Shown: piece by piece, positions 42,161 to 50,064 of the stretch
Layout: each line of letters starts with the position of its first letter
Position numbering within the stretch: position 1 is the first letter of the stretch
Assembly: GCA_946800325.1 (NCBI GenBank)
Contig: OX326960.1
Coordinates: forward strand, 10,886,893 to 10,950,892
Direction: 5' to 3'
Source of the DNA: Luzula sylvatica
Taxonomy: Eukaryota; Streptophyta; Magnoliopsida; Poales; Juncaceae
DNA length: 64,000 nucleotides
Notes under the pieces: model-generated
Databases searched by the model: none
The model's input: only the letters and a program-made list of their open reading frames with translations
What the model was told of the DNA's origin: nothing
Translations under genes and position numbers: made by a program

Positions 42161-43870
42161 ATTGTAGACTAACACAAAAAAATTTCATAAAAATGCAAAA
42201 ACTGATGTCTAACACCTTAAAAAAATTCAATTATGATATTTTTTAAAAATTTGTTAAAGTAAAAGTTTAACTCAAGCAAAATACTCAATTTTCTTGTCGT
42301 ACTCAAAATACTCCGTAATTGAAGAGTAACACAAACAAATTTAATTTTTTTCAAAATTTTTTTTAAAATGTTAAAATTGAAGTCTAACACCTTCAAAAAA
42401 TTCAATTAAGATATTTTTTTAAATAAAATAAAATTGAAGTATAGCACAAACAAAATATTGAATTTTCATGTCGTACTCAAAATACTCCGTAATTGTAGAC
42501 TAACACACACAAATTTAAATTTTTTAAAAAATTTCAAAAAAATGCAAAAACTGAAGTTTAAAACCTTCAAAAAATTCAATGAAGATATTTTTTAAAAACT
42601 TGTTAAAATAAAAGTATAACTCAAGCAAAGTACTCAATTTTCTTGTCGTACTACAAATAATCCCTAATTGAAGACTAACACACACACATTTAATTTGTTT
42701 CAAAAAATTCTTAAAAATGCTAAAATTGAAGTCTGACACCTTCAAAAAAATTCAATTAAGATATTTTTTAGAACTTGTTAAAATAAAAGTATAACTCAAG
42801 CAAAATACTCAATTTTATTGTGGTACTCAAAATACTCCATAATAGAAGACTAACACACATAAATATCGATTTTTTCAAAAATTTCTGAAAAATGCAAAAA
42901 CCGAAGACTAACACCTTCACAGAATTCAATTAAGATATTTTTTTAAATAAAATAAAATTGAAGTATAACACAAACAAAATATTGAATTTTCATGTCGAAC
43001 TCAAAATACTCCGTAATTGTAGACTAACACAAAAATATTTCATAAAAATGCAAAAACTGATGTCTAACACCTTCAAAAAATTCAATTAAGATATTTTTTA
43101 AAAACTTGTTAAAGTAAAAGTATAAATCAAGCAAAATACTCAATTTTCTTGTCGTACTCAAAATACTCCGTAATTGAAGACTAACACAAACAAATTTATT
43201 TTTTTTTCAAAAAATTCTTTAAAATGTTAAAATTGAAGTCTAACAGCTTCAAAATATTCAATTAAGATAGTTTTTTAAATAAAATAAAATTGAAATACAG
43301 CACAAACAAAATATTGAATTTTCATGTCGTACTCAAAATACTCCGTAATTGTAGACTAACACACACAAATTTCAATTTTTTAAAAAATTTCAAAAAAATG
43401 CAAAAACTGAAGTTTAAAACCTTCAAAAAATTCAATGACGATATTTTTTAAAAACTTGTTAAAATAAAAGTATAACTCAAGCAAAGTACTCAATTTTCTT
43501 GTCGTACTACAAATACTCCCTAATTGAAGACTAACACACACACATTTAATTTTTTTCAAAAAATTCTTAAAAATGCTAAAATTGAAGTCTGACACCTTCA
43601 AAAAATTCCAATTATGATATTTTTTAGAACTTGTTAAAATAAAAGTATAACTCAAGCAAAATACTCAATTTTATTGTGGTACTCAAAATACTCCATAATA
43701 AAAGACTAACACACATAAATATCGATTTTTTCAAAAATTTCTGAAAAATGCAAAAACCGAAGTCTAACACCTTCAAAGAATTCAATTAAGATATTTTTTT
43801 AAATAAAATAAAATTGAAGTATAACACAAACAAAATATTGAATTTTCATGTTGAACTCAAAATACTCCGT
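42161..43870 (+). repeat. Five-monomer tandem duplication with a shared short monomer
   Basis: The five-monomer blocks starting at 42164 and 43019 are offset by 855 bp. Both begin with a monomer that has lost about 18 bases from subunit 1 (ACACAAAAAAATTTCATAAA and ACACAAAAATATTTCATAAA). Both also share the CACACACATTTAATTT monomer and a CCAAAAACCGAAG-like variant. The inherited 18-base loss shows the block was duplicated as a unit. Confidence 0.75.
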
Positions 43871-44827
43871 AATTGTAGACTAACACAAAACAATTTCAAT
43901 TTTTTTAAAAATTTCATAAAAATGCGAAAACTGATATCTAACACCTTCAAAAAATTCAATTAAGATATTTTTTAAAAACTTGTTAAAGTAAAAGTATAAC
44001 TCAAGCAAAATACTCAATTTTCTTGTCGTACTCAAAATACTCCGTAATTGAAGACTAACACACACAAATTTAATTTTTTTCAAAAAATTCTTGAAAATGC
44101 TAAAATTGAAGTCTAACACCTTCAAAAAATTCAATTAAGATATTTTTTTAAATAAAATAAAATTGAAGTATAACACAAAGAAAATATTGAATTTTCATGT
44201 CGAACTCAAAATACTCCGTAATTGTAGACTAACACACACAAATTTCAATTTTTTCAAAAATTTCATAAAAATGCAAAAACTGAAGTCTAAAACCTTCAAA
44301 AAATTCAATTAAGATATTTTTTAAAAACTTGTTAAAGTAAAAGTATAACTCAAGCAAAATACTCAATTTTCTTGTCCTACTCAAAATACTCCGTAATTGA
44401 AGACTAACACACACAAATTTAATTTTTTTCAAAAAATTCTTAAAAATGCTAAAATTGAAGTCTAACACCTTCAAAAAATTCAATTAAGATATTTTTTTAA
44501 ATAAAATAAAATTGAAGTATAACACAAACAAAATATTGAATTTTCATGTCGAACTCAAAATACTCCGTAATTGTAGACTAACACACACAAATTTCAATTT
44601 TTTTAAAAATTTCATAAAAATGCAAAAACTGAAGTCTAAAACCTTCAAAAAATTAAATTAAGATATTTTTTAGAACTTGTTAAAATAAAAGTATAACTCA
44701 AGCAAAATACTCAATTTTATTGTCGTACTACAAATACTCCGTAATTGAAGACTAACACACGCAAATTTTATTTTTTTCAAAAAATTCTTAAAAATGCTAA
44801 AATTGAAGTCTAACACCTTCAAAAAAT
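43871..44827 (+). repeat. Two-monomer tandem repeat abutting the insertion
   Basis: Dimers start at about 43875, 44224 and 44573, an offset of 349 bp. Each pairs a monomer with TTTCATAAAAATGC with one with TTTAATTTTTTTCAAAAAATTC and a TAAATAAAATAAAATTGAAG end. The third copy is interrupted after CACCTTCAAAAAAT by the LTR of the retrotransposon. Confidence 0.75.
44224..44398 (+). repeat. Reference satellite monomer with three 58-59 bp subunits
   Basis: This monomer shows the internal structure well. Subunit 1 starts at 44224 (GTAGACTAACACACACAAAT), subunit 2 at 44282 (GAAGTCTAAAACCTTCAAAA) and subunit 3 at 44340 (AAAGTATAACTCAAGCAAAA). The next monomer starts at 44399. The spacings are 58, 58 and 59 bp. 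All three open with a GAAG-like tetramer, then TAAC, then a CAAA-rich block leading into an AATT/AATTTT block. In monomers of the TAAATAAAATAAAATTGAAG type, subunit 3 has the intact GAAGTATAACACAAACAAAA opening, which makes the relationship plainer. I infer that a 58 bp ancestor was triplicated to make the present monomer. Confidence 0.85.
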
Positions 44828-45263
44828 TGTTGGGAATTCACCCGACCCTGGGACCGCGCAGCGGATATGAAGGCCCGGTCCGGTTACCTAAATCCAAGAT
44901 CACGCCATGACTTCGAGGGTACGATGCAATAGAAGGATAGACGATTACCTGCGTGAAATTCATCACGCACGACGGGTTGATCGCTCGCATCCTTTCCTTC
45001 TCCGGTGTCACGTTGGTGACTAGCCCGTGCGTCCCATACCACATGTCTCCCACCGTCTTGACATGCCTCCGGTTGTCTTTCGTGTGTCCCACGTCCACAC
45101 TCTTCAACAGCCAACTGTTTTGCTCCTTCGGTTTGATCACAATAGGAGAGCCACAAGTGTCGCTCCTCTACTTGTATCCACAGTGAGTCGGAGTTCATCG
45201 GTCGCGGATGCAACTGCCTAGACGCTGCACCGGCGAACTTGCTTGATTAGATTGATTCTCTAC

Positions 45264-45289
45264 ACCGAGAAAAACTCCTTTTTCTCGGT
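45264..45289 (-). other. Perfect 11-bp hairpin in the LTR leader region
   Basis: The arms ACCGAGAAAAA and TTTTTCTCGGT pair perfectly around a four-base loop (CTCC on the plus strand, GGAG on the minus strand). The hairpin lies about 40-75 bp downstream of the TATA-like box. If that box is used, the hairpin falls near the 5' end of the element's transcript, in R. It could affect strand transfer or translation of the leader; that is inference. Confidence 0.6.
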
Positions 45290-45330
45290 CTTTCTCTCGT
45301 CACACTCTTTCACTCTCTTGAAAGATGTCT

Positions 45331-45340
45331 CTTTATATTT
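45331..45340 (-). promoter_or_regulatory. TATA-like box in the LTR
   Basis: The minus-strand sequence AAATATAAAG lies about 557 bp into the LTR, downstream of the CT-rich microsatellite and about 40 bp upstream of a strong hairpin. This is a plausible position for the U3/R promoter of the element. It rests on motif and position only. Confidence 0.45.
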
Positions 45341-45387
45341 CTGGATTATTCTGAATAATACCAAAGATTCATCTGAATGATCTGGTC

Positions 45388-45390
<3 letters not shown>

Positions 45391-45422
<32 letters not shown>
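45391..45422 (+). repeat. (AG)16 microsatellite in the LTR
   Basis: An uninterrupted AG dinucleotide run of 32 bases, reading as CT on the element's sense strand. It lies about 50 bp upstream of the TATA-like box, in U3. Such GA/CT tracts are common near plant promoters and also expand by slippage. Confidence 0.95.
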
Positions 45423-45427
<5 letters not shown>

Positions 45428-45539
45428 TCCTATTTATCTCACATAGGATAAGGATGGGCCAAAAGGCATGTATATCCAATATACACCCTTTCACACAGAA
45501 AACTACATGAACCTGTTCAGTATTCCGTCCATACGAAAT

Positions 45540-45880
45540 TGGTCAATTCTTCTGACAGAAAATCAACCTACACGAAAGTTGTAGTTAATCTTATTATCTA
45601 CCCACTCCGATTTGGCCTGGACCAATTGGTGTTCGTATGCAAAAGTTATGACTGTTTTACTAACTGTATATCATACTGTTGCACCCTTTCGGTATTTCAT
45701 AGAAATGACATTTATACTTCATTCATATGAAATATATTTCTACATGAAGGTTGTAGATAATCTTATTATCTATCTAACCCAATTTGAACCATTCAAATTG
45801 GATTTTCCTACTGAAAGATATGACCACGAATGTATGCTTACATTCGTTTATCCTTGTGTACACTTTTACGGTTGATCCTG
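45540..45880 (-). repeat. Imperfect 172-bp direct duplication in U3 of the LTR
   Basis: The plus-strand segments around 45571-45650 and 45743-45822 align at an offset of 172 bp. They share TTGTAGNTAATCTTATTATC (45580 and 45752), a CAATTTG/GATTTGG block, CAATTGG/CAAATTGG and an AGTTATGAC/AGATATGAC end. Tandem repeats in U3 often carry enhancer function in plant copia elements. Whether that applies here is unknown. Confidence 0.55.
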
Positions 45881-45897
45881 TAACTGTATTTCCTTCA

Positions 45898-45910
45898 GTC
45901 TCCCACTCAA
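45898..45910 (-). promoter_or_regulatory. Polypurine tract adjoining the 3' LTR
   Basis: On the minus strand the sequence TTGAGTGGGAGAC lies immediately 5' of the TGAAGG start of the LTR. A GTGGGAGA-like purine tract directly before the TG of the 3' LTR is the usual plus-strand priming site of copia elements. It fixes the inner boundary of the LTR. Confidence 0.75.
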
Positions 45911-46506
45911 TTTCAGATCTACCTAAAAGGTACTTATGCATATCCAATATGAACGACTTTAGAGAATATAGGTTGCGTATCAAATACCAAGCTACGCACA
46001 TCTTATGTGCCAACTTTATAATCAAGCCCGATTTAGTACGACTCGTTGTGTGACCATGTAGGTTCGGTTAACAATGGCAGTAGGATGTTTCCAAAGCACT
46101 ACAAGGCCATGAGTGGGATCTAGTCACTCCATCATGGCTACCCATGTTAACACGAAGAATGATTGTGATCATTGTGCCTATCTCGAATAGCGGTTATTAG
46201 TTCTCTTGTTAGCGATATCCGTTAATCAAAAGGCATGGTGGTAGTCATCCTTATATTTTGATTAACTATACTTATTCCTCGTTTCCGAACTGATTTAACA
46301 AATTCAATCGATATTAACCGTTAATATCATTGACCATGGCCATGGTTTTCGTTAATCAATTCATAGAGTGGCCAAAGAGATATCTCTTCCTTTCGGAATA
46401 AACAATTCCTATCTTGGAGACTCACATTGAATTCCGTGTTTCGGACAATACCCAATGATGACCGTTTTGACTCCCTGTTACGGTGAGCGTAAGGTCATAT
46501 CAAAGC

Positions 46507-46530
46507 ATTGTGTTACGCACGTAACACAAT
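46507..46530. other. 11-bp inverted repeat with 2-base centre
   Basis: The arms ATTGTGTTACG and CGTAACACAAT are perfect complements around a central CA. It lies in the non-coding 3' region of the retrotransposon. Function unknown. Confidence 0.7.
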
Positions 46531-47014
46531 CAATGGTCCCCTCAAGTATGAAGAACCTAATACCCTACTCGTCGCGAGTCCATCCATAATGACTAAACCA
46601 TGTCATGGTCTCGCGGCTTCGGTCATATCCAATATATGTCACCTAGCATATATCTACGTTCCCGATTCGACAAACACCTTTGTCCTATGATTAGCAAAAC
46701 ATAATCATATCCTCGGCTAACGTACTAGTGTACATGTTCAATACATTATCTGATAATGTAAATGCTTCACTCTTAAGCAAACTGAATCATGACTAGGGAT
46801 GTTTAGAAATGAAACTTTAAGTGTTGCGGTTTCGCTGCACATAATCCTCAATTATGTCGACGTCCACACAAGTTCAAATCAGGGTTCATGTAATCAAATT
46901 ACACAACCCCCACACAATTTTCATATAAGGAAAATGCATATTAATTTAACTAAACAAAAAAATTAAAGGGATGCATTCGTATGGACTAAGTATTTGGGTG
47001 ATACAACGTTTACC

Positions 47015-47036
47015 TATGGGTATCTCCATACCCATA
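47015..47036. other. 9-bp inverted repeat with 4-base loop
   Basis: The arms TATGGGTAT and ATACCCATA pair perfectly around CTCC. The loop and right arm (GTATCTCCATACCCATA) recur at 47094-47110 inside the end of pol, where they encode part of the C-terminal RNase H residues. The region just after the stop codon therefore carries a partial copy of the pol end. Confidence 0.65.
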
Positions 47037-47070
47037 ACCTGCGAGGACTATCGTATTAGATAACTACACT

Positions 47071-47166
47071 CTACTCTCTTCTTCCTCCTCTAGGTATCTC
47101 CATACCCATAGTCATCGCATGACAGTCACGCGCGACTAGAGAGAGCGGTTTTGTAAACGGGTCCGC
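47071..47166 (-). pseudogene. RNase H C-terminal end of copia pol
   Basis: An in-frame run of 31 codons starts ADPFTKPLSLVARDCHAM and ends at a TAG stop at 47071-47073. It matches the conserved NVADPFTKPLS end of plant copia RNase H. One base is missing just upstream (AACGTGCGGAC where AACGTGGCGGAC is expected), which breaks the frame. A GA-rich stretch gives a Glu/Arg/Gly tail just before the stop. Confidence 0.85.
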
Positions 47167-48330
47167 ACGTTGCTGCTAGTGTTAATCATCTTAAGGTTTG
47201 GAACATTTCCAATACCTATGATCACATCTTTCATAAAATTTCATGGATCAAATGAAATTTTCCGAGTATTATCTAGAAGTGGTTGTGACCTTGGCATTTT
47301 TGGCTTGTACTATTGCGTCTCACGCAATACACAACCATAAATCCGATAACTCGTGACCACTCGAGTTTGGTCATGTATCCTTGATCCATACCGCTTCCTT
47401 TTGTGATTAATGACCACAATATACTAGCCTCCGTAAATACAATCATAAATTATTGGTCTTGTGGAACCATTCCACATAACCGTGTTTGCGTTTAAACAAA
47501 ACATGTACACACTTTGTGATCGAAAGTCGTGCTACATATTTAGACGTTCCATATTTGGAAAATGTTGTTGTTATAACTCTTTATAACCAACACAGCTTCC
47601 ACACCATTATAGATAAAATAAAATCCTGAATTCTTTTGCAAAGTATTCAAGGATAACATTCACCGCTATCAATACAAATCCCGATGGGTTAAAGATACAT
47701 AACCATTATGTATATATATGTATAACCATTATACATTCACAAGAGTTAGTCTCATGTAATCGCATTACATTCAAACTCGTGTGATTCCCATGGATTTTAT
47801 TGATAGTGAACTAGATGCTCTATGTGTACGACGTATAGCCACATACATATCGTGACAGATATAATAGATCCTCACATCAAATGTAAAGCATCATATTATT
47901 ATTTTTCGCCCTACTTGATGTCTCACATCGAGCCGTAGAAATTTTTTGTCATTCCACATTTCGATTTAACTCCGCCAAGGAGTTATATGTTGAAAACCAA
48001 TTTCAACAATATGTCGATATACGTGCTATAATATAGAACGAGGAACTTCTTAGATCTATCCTATAGATCTTCACGCTTAATTCATAAGCGGTCTCGCCTA
48101 AATTTTGTGTCGTTACAAGAAATATAACGCGGCTCCCACTAACCTTCATGTGTACACAAAGTTCCATTCATTTCAACAATGTTATAACAGTTTATAACTT
48201 CGTCAAAACGAATATTCCAATTCCGAGAAGCTTTTTCTAATCCATCATATGGATCGTTAAAGCGTGCATATCCTATCCCCGATTCTTATGAATCGACAAA
48301 ACCGTAATGTTGTGTCAAGTACACACCCTT

Positions 48331-48560
48331 TCATAAAATTTCTGTCAAGAAATTCGGTTTTGACATCCATTTTGCCACATCACATAGTCATATTATCCGA
48401 CCATGGTAAGCAGAATTTCGAGAATGTGAAAGCATGGCAACATGCGAAAACGTTTCTTCATAGTCTCACTATGAATTGCATGAAACTCTTTGCTACAAGC
48501 CTCACTTTACATATATGCGTATTCCTATCAGTGTCGGTTCACATCTTGAAAGCCCATTGA
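48331..48560 (-). pseudogene. Reverse transcriptase N-terminal half remnant
   Basis: Three conserved blocks appear in order on the minus strand. KVRLVAKSF at about 48470-48520 corresponds to the KARLVAKGY block. DYEETFSHVAML at about 48429-48465 corresponds to DYEETFSPVAML. KMDVKTEFLD at about 48345-48376 corresponds to MDVKTAFLNG, whose Asp is the first catalytic residue. They sit in different frames, which implies small indels between them. The YVDD box was not found downstream. Confidence 0.88.
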
Positions 48561-49219
48561 CATTTCACGGGTCTAACCCGGAAAGTAATGAAATCAAGTT
48601 CTAAATTTGATAATTTACACGGATCGAATCTCAGATTTCATGGCATCTTGCCATATGGAATCTTTATTTTTCATAGCATCCTTGTAGAATATCTAATCAT
48701 CATATGATTTCGATCTATCATTATTAGCCACGTCAAATCCGTATTTATCGGCTTATGATATAGCCTACTTGATCTACAAAAAAGTCCTTTGTGTGTTCGA
48801 CTCGTATTCATCAACTCTTGATGAAGCCGTGTCAACTTTCATCGGCTCAATGTTCATTTTTCAGATCTCGAACTCTTTCAAGATTTATTCTACTCCCACT
48901 AGCCCGCGTAGAGATAAATGACATCAAGTTCCAAACTTGTGCGCATTATGTCCTCCTCCAAGAAAGGATCTCTTCGAGCCACGAAAATCTCATTTGCGTC
49001 GGGACGTTAGAACTAATACCCTTTAGTTTCCTTAAGGATATATGATAAACGAACAATTTTCAGATTTGGGATTGAGTTTAATCGAAACCAATTTCGAAAT
49101 ATACTCACATCCTTAAATATGTACAAATGACAACTTCGGAACCATTCCGATCCACATCTCATATGGCGTCTTTTGTACCGATTAGAAGGTTTATGGTCCA
49201 TATCATATATGCAACCATT

Positions 49220-49640
49220 TATTAGTGCCGCTGTCTCAAGGGCGTATCCCCAAAACATTTTTGGGAGATCCGTTTGACTTATCATTTATCGAACCATGTC
49301 TTACATGCGTTCATTTCCTCTTTTCAAATACATCTCAATGTTTCGAAATGAAGATAATCGTGAAACGATTCCACAATCATAAATGAGCATCAATACTTAT
49401 AACTCAAATATCGCCTCTTCGATCCTATTGAGGTGCGTAGCTCAAATACTTGCCTCCTCTGTCCTATCAAAGGGCTTTGATTTTCTTGCTAATTAGTCGA
49501 TTTTGTATTTTGTTTTTGAAACTCTTTGAACCTTTCAAAAGTCTCTGCTTCGGCACGCATTAAACAGATATTACCGTATCTACTTTAACCGTCCATAAAC
49601 GTAACAAAATACCGATAGCCTCCTCTTGCCTCGGAATCTA
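49220..49640 (-). pseudogene. Integrase catalytic core remnant
   Basis: From about 49630 down, the minus strand encodes RGGYRYFVTFMDG, a stop, SRYGNICLMRAEAETFERFKEFQ. This matches the part of copia integrase that normally reads GGYRYFITFTDDYSRYGY. The stop and a D-to-G change fall at that second Asp. Further on come a degraded DRGGEY-like segment near 49430 (DRRGDI), ESFHD/IVS and GNER-like fragments around 49310-49380, and finally SQTDLPKMFWGYALETAALI at 49220-49285. At least three frame changes are needed, so the domain is dead. Confidence 0.85.
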
Positions 49641-49778
49641 TCGGAACCTTTACATCTAAATGTAATTTCCAATAATTCGTTGGATCTTTCTCCAACCTTT
49701 GGAGAATGATGTCCTTTGTCATCTTGCCTAATAAATAAGTATCGCATCAATCAATCGAATCTAATTCGAATTATTCTA

Positions 49779-49847
49779 GCAATCCATCATATGGAATCTA
49801 GATTCGCGTATCTCATTCATATGGCTAAGACGGCAATGCCAAAAGAA
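49779..49847 (-). pseudogene. GAG-pre-integrase domain remnant
   Basis: The open frame reads FFWHCRLSHMNEIRESRFHM. It matches the family pattern of W-H-x-R-L-G-H-I, where the two His belong to the HHCC zinc finger of copia integrase; here the Gly is Ser. The frame extends upstream to 49967 with weaker resemblance and then stops. It is the most 5' recognisable part of the element, about 100-200 bp from the broken edge. Confidence 0.82.
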
Positions 49848-50064
49848 GCAATCAACTTCTAGGTTTAATCCTCCTCGGATTTCATCGTTCTTTGAGTCAT
49901 TAGTTTGGACAACTCCTTGTCCGAACTTTCTGTTTGGAAAACAATTTCCCAAAATACCCTTAGACATTTATTTCTTTCGATCCCGCCTTTGAATTACAAG
50001 GACATCCACGCATCTTAATGCTCTGGATTCCTCGGATGCTCCAAGCATCTCCTATTCAAATTTG

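Larger units (their letters stand above)
1..44827 (+). repeat. Satellite DNA array, left arm (about 174-175 bp monomer)
   Basis: Head-to-tail tandem monomers of about 174-175 bp fill this stretch without a break. All lie in one orientation and are very AT-rich. Every monomer carries the landmarks GAAGACTAACAC, GAAGTCTAACACCTTC, AAGATATTTT, a variable TATAACNCAAG or AAAGAAATAAG block, CAATTTTNTTG and ACTCAAAATACTCCGTAATT. Three subtype families are clear from the last third: GTTAAAATAAAAGTATAAC with TTCTTGTCGTAC; GTTAAAATTGATAAAAGAAATAA with TTATTGTGGTAC; and TAAATAAAATAAAATTGAAG with TTTTCATGTCGAAC. Many open frames of 60-148 codons occur, but they recur monomer after monomer and are not genes. 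The array starts before base 1 and is cut at 44827 by the retrotransposon. It could be centromeric, pericentromeric or subtelomeric heterochromatin; nothing here decides that. Confidence 0.98.
44828..45897 (-). repeat. 3' LTR of the copia element (about 1070 bp)
   Basis: The LTR is bounded by the plus-strand motifs TGTTGGGAATTC at its left edge (next to satellite) and CTTCA at 45893-45897. This gives the canonical 5'-TG...CA-3' ends on either strand. The inner end abuts a purine-rich tract, as expected for a 3' LTR. From 5' to 3' on the minus strand it has a U3 with an imperfect 172 bp duplication, a (CT)n microsatellite, a TATA-like box and a strong hairpin. Two open frames of about 100 codons lie near its end (44838-45140 and 44884-45213, minus strand). 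They show no family resemblance and are probably chance. Confidence 0.85.
45911..47070 (-). other. Long non-coding 3' region between pol stop and polypurine tract
   Basis: About 1.16 kb separates the pol stop codon from the polypurine tract. I see no long open frame or env-like protein on either strand. It contains two strong palindromes (46507-46530 and 47015-47036). It may be a decayed extra region or an authentic long 3' untranslated region of this element family. Confidence 0.6.
44828..50064 (-). mobile_element. Ty1/copia LTR retrotransposon, 5'-truncated and decayed
   Basis: Base composition changes abruptly at both edges. Read on the minus strand, the element runs from a broken 5' edge at about 50064, through GAG-pre-integrase, integrase, reverse transcriptase and the RNase H end, to a 1.16 kb non-coding stretch, a polypurine tract and one complete LTR ending at 44828. 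The order integrase before RT is diagnostic of Ty1/copia. Gag, protease, primer binding site and 5' LTR are absent, so this is a partial copy that cannot move by itself. Reading frames are broken by several indels and stops, so it is old. No target-site duplication can be tested because one end is lost. I did not assign a copia lineage. Confidence 0.92.
47071..50064 (-). pseudogene. Copia pol pseudogene (GAG-pre-integrase to RNase H)
   Basis: The segment encodes recognisable but broken pieces of a copia polyprotein in sense order on the minus strand. These are a GAG-pre-integrase zinc-binding segment (FFWHCRLSHMNE), an integrase core (GGYRYFVTFMDG then SRYGN after an in-frame stop, and later SQTDLPKMFWGYALETAAL), an RT segment (KVRLVAKSF, DYEETFSHVAML, KMDVKTEFLD) and the RNase H C-terminus (ADPFTKPLS). 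The motifs fall in different frames with stops between them. Between about 47170 and 48330, where the rest of RT with YVDD and most of RNase H should be, I could not recognise a motif with confidence. The upstream gag and protease are missing. Confidence 0.88.

Noticed and set aside
452..44483. Numerous minus-strand open frames of 60-148 codons in the left array (types beginning MNFLKVLDF or MCVSLQLRS)
   Set aside because: They recur once per monomer or two, differ only as the satellite differs, begin and end at arbitrary monomer positions, have extreme Phe/Leu/Lys/Asn/Ile composition and resemble no protein family. They are repeat artefacts.
1..44827. CRISPR-like array of repeats and spacers
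   Set aside because: The regular repetition is contiguous tandem satellite with no unique spacers, a 174-bp period and no cas genes.
44823..44827. AAAAT as a target-site duplication of the retrotransposon
   Set aside because: The 5' end of the element is lost, so the matching copy cannot be examined, and the AAAAT at the right edge is ordinary satellite sequence.
44838..45213. Two overlapping minus-strand open frames of 100 and 109 codons inside the LTR
   Set aside because: LTR sequence of copia elements is normally non-coding, the two frames overlap each other, and neither resembles a known protein. The longer frame starts in the transcribed leader, so a small upstream frame is not impossible, but nothing supports it.
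45540..45880. A causal link between the 172-bp U3 duplication period and the satellite monomer length
   Set aside because: The sequences share no landmark motifs and differ in composition. The similar length is most simply coincidence.
45774..46053. Overlapping open frames of 83-89 codons on both strands near the LTR/internal boundary
   Set aside because: They span the LTR end and polypurine tract, which is not compatible with a gene of the element, and they have no recognisable similarity.
48000..48015. Possible YVDD box of reverse transcriptase near ATATGTCGATATACG
   Set aside because: On the minus strand it does not read as YVDD in any frame without several assumed changes, so I left the catalytic box as not found.
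49968..50064. A 5' LTR or primer binding site at the right edge of the insertion
   Set aside because: No copy of the left LTR ends (TGTTGGGAATTC or CTTCA with flanking bases) and no TGG-start tRNA-complementary motif next to an LTR end are present. The edge lies in pol-like sequence just upstream of the GAG-pre-integrase segment.
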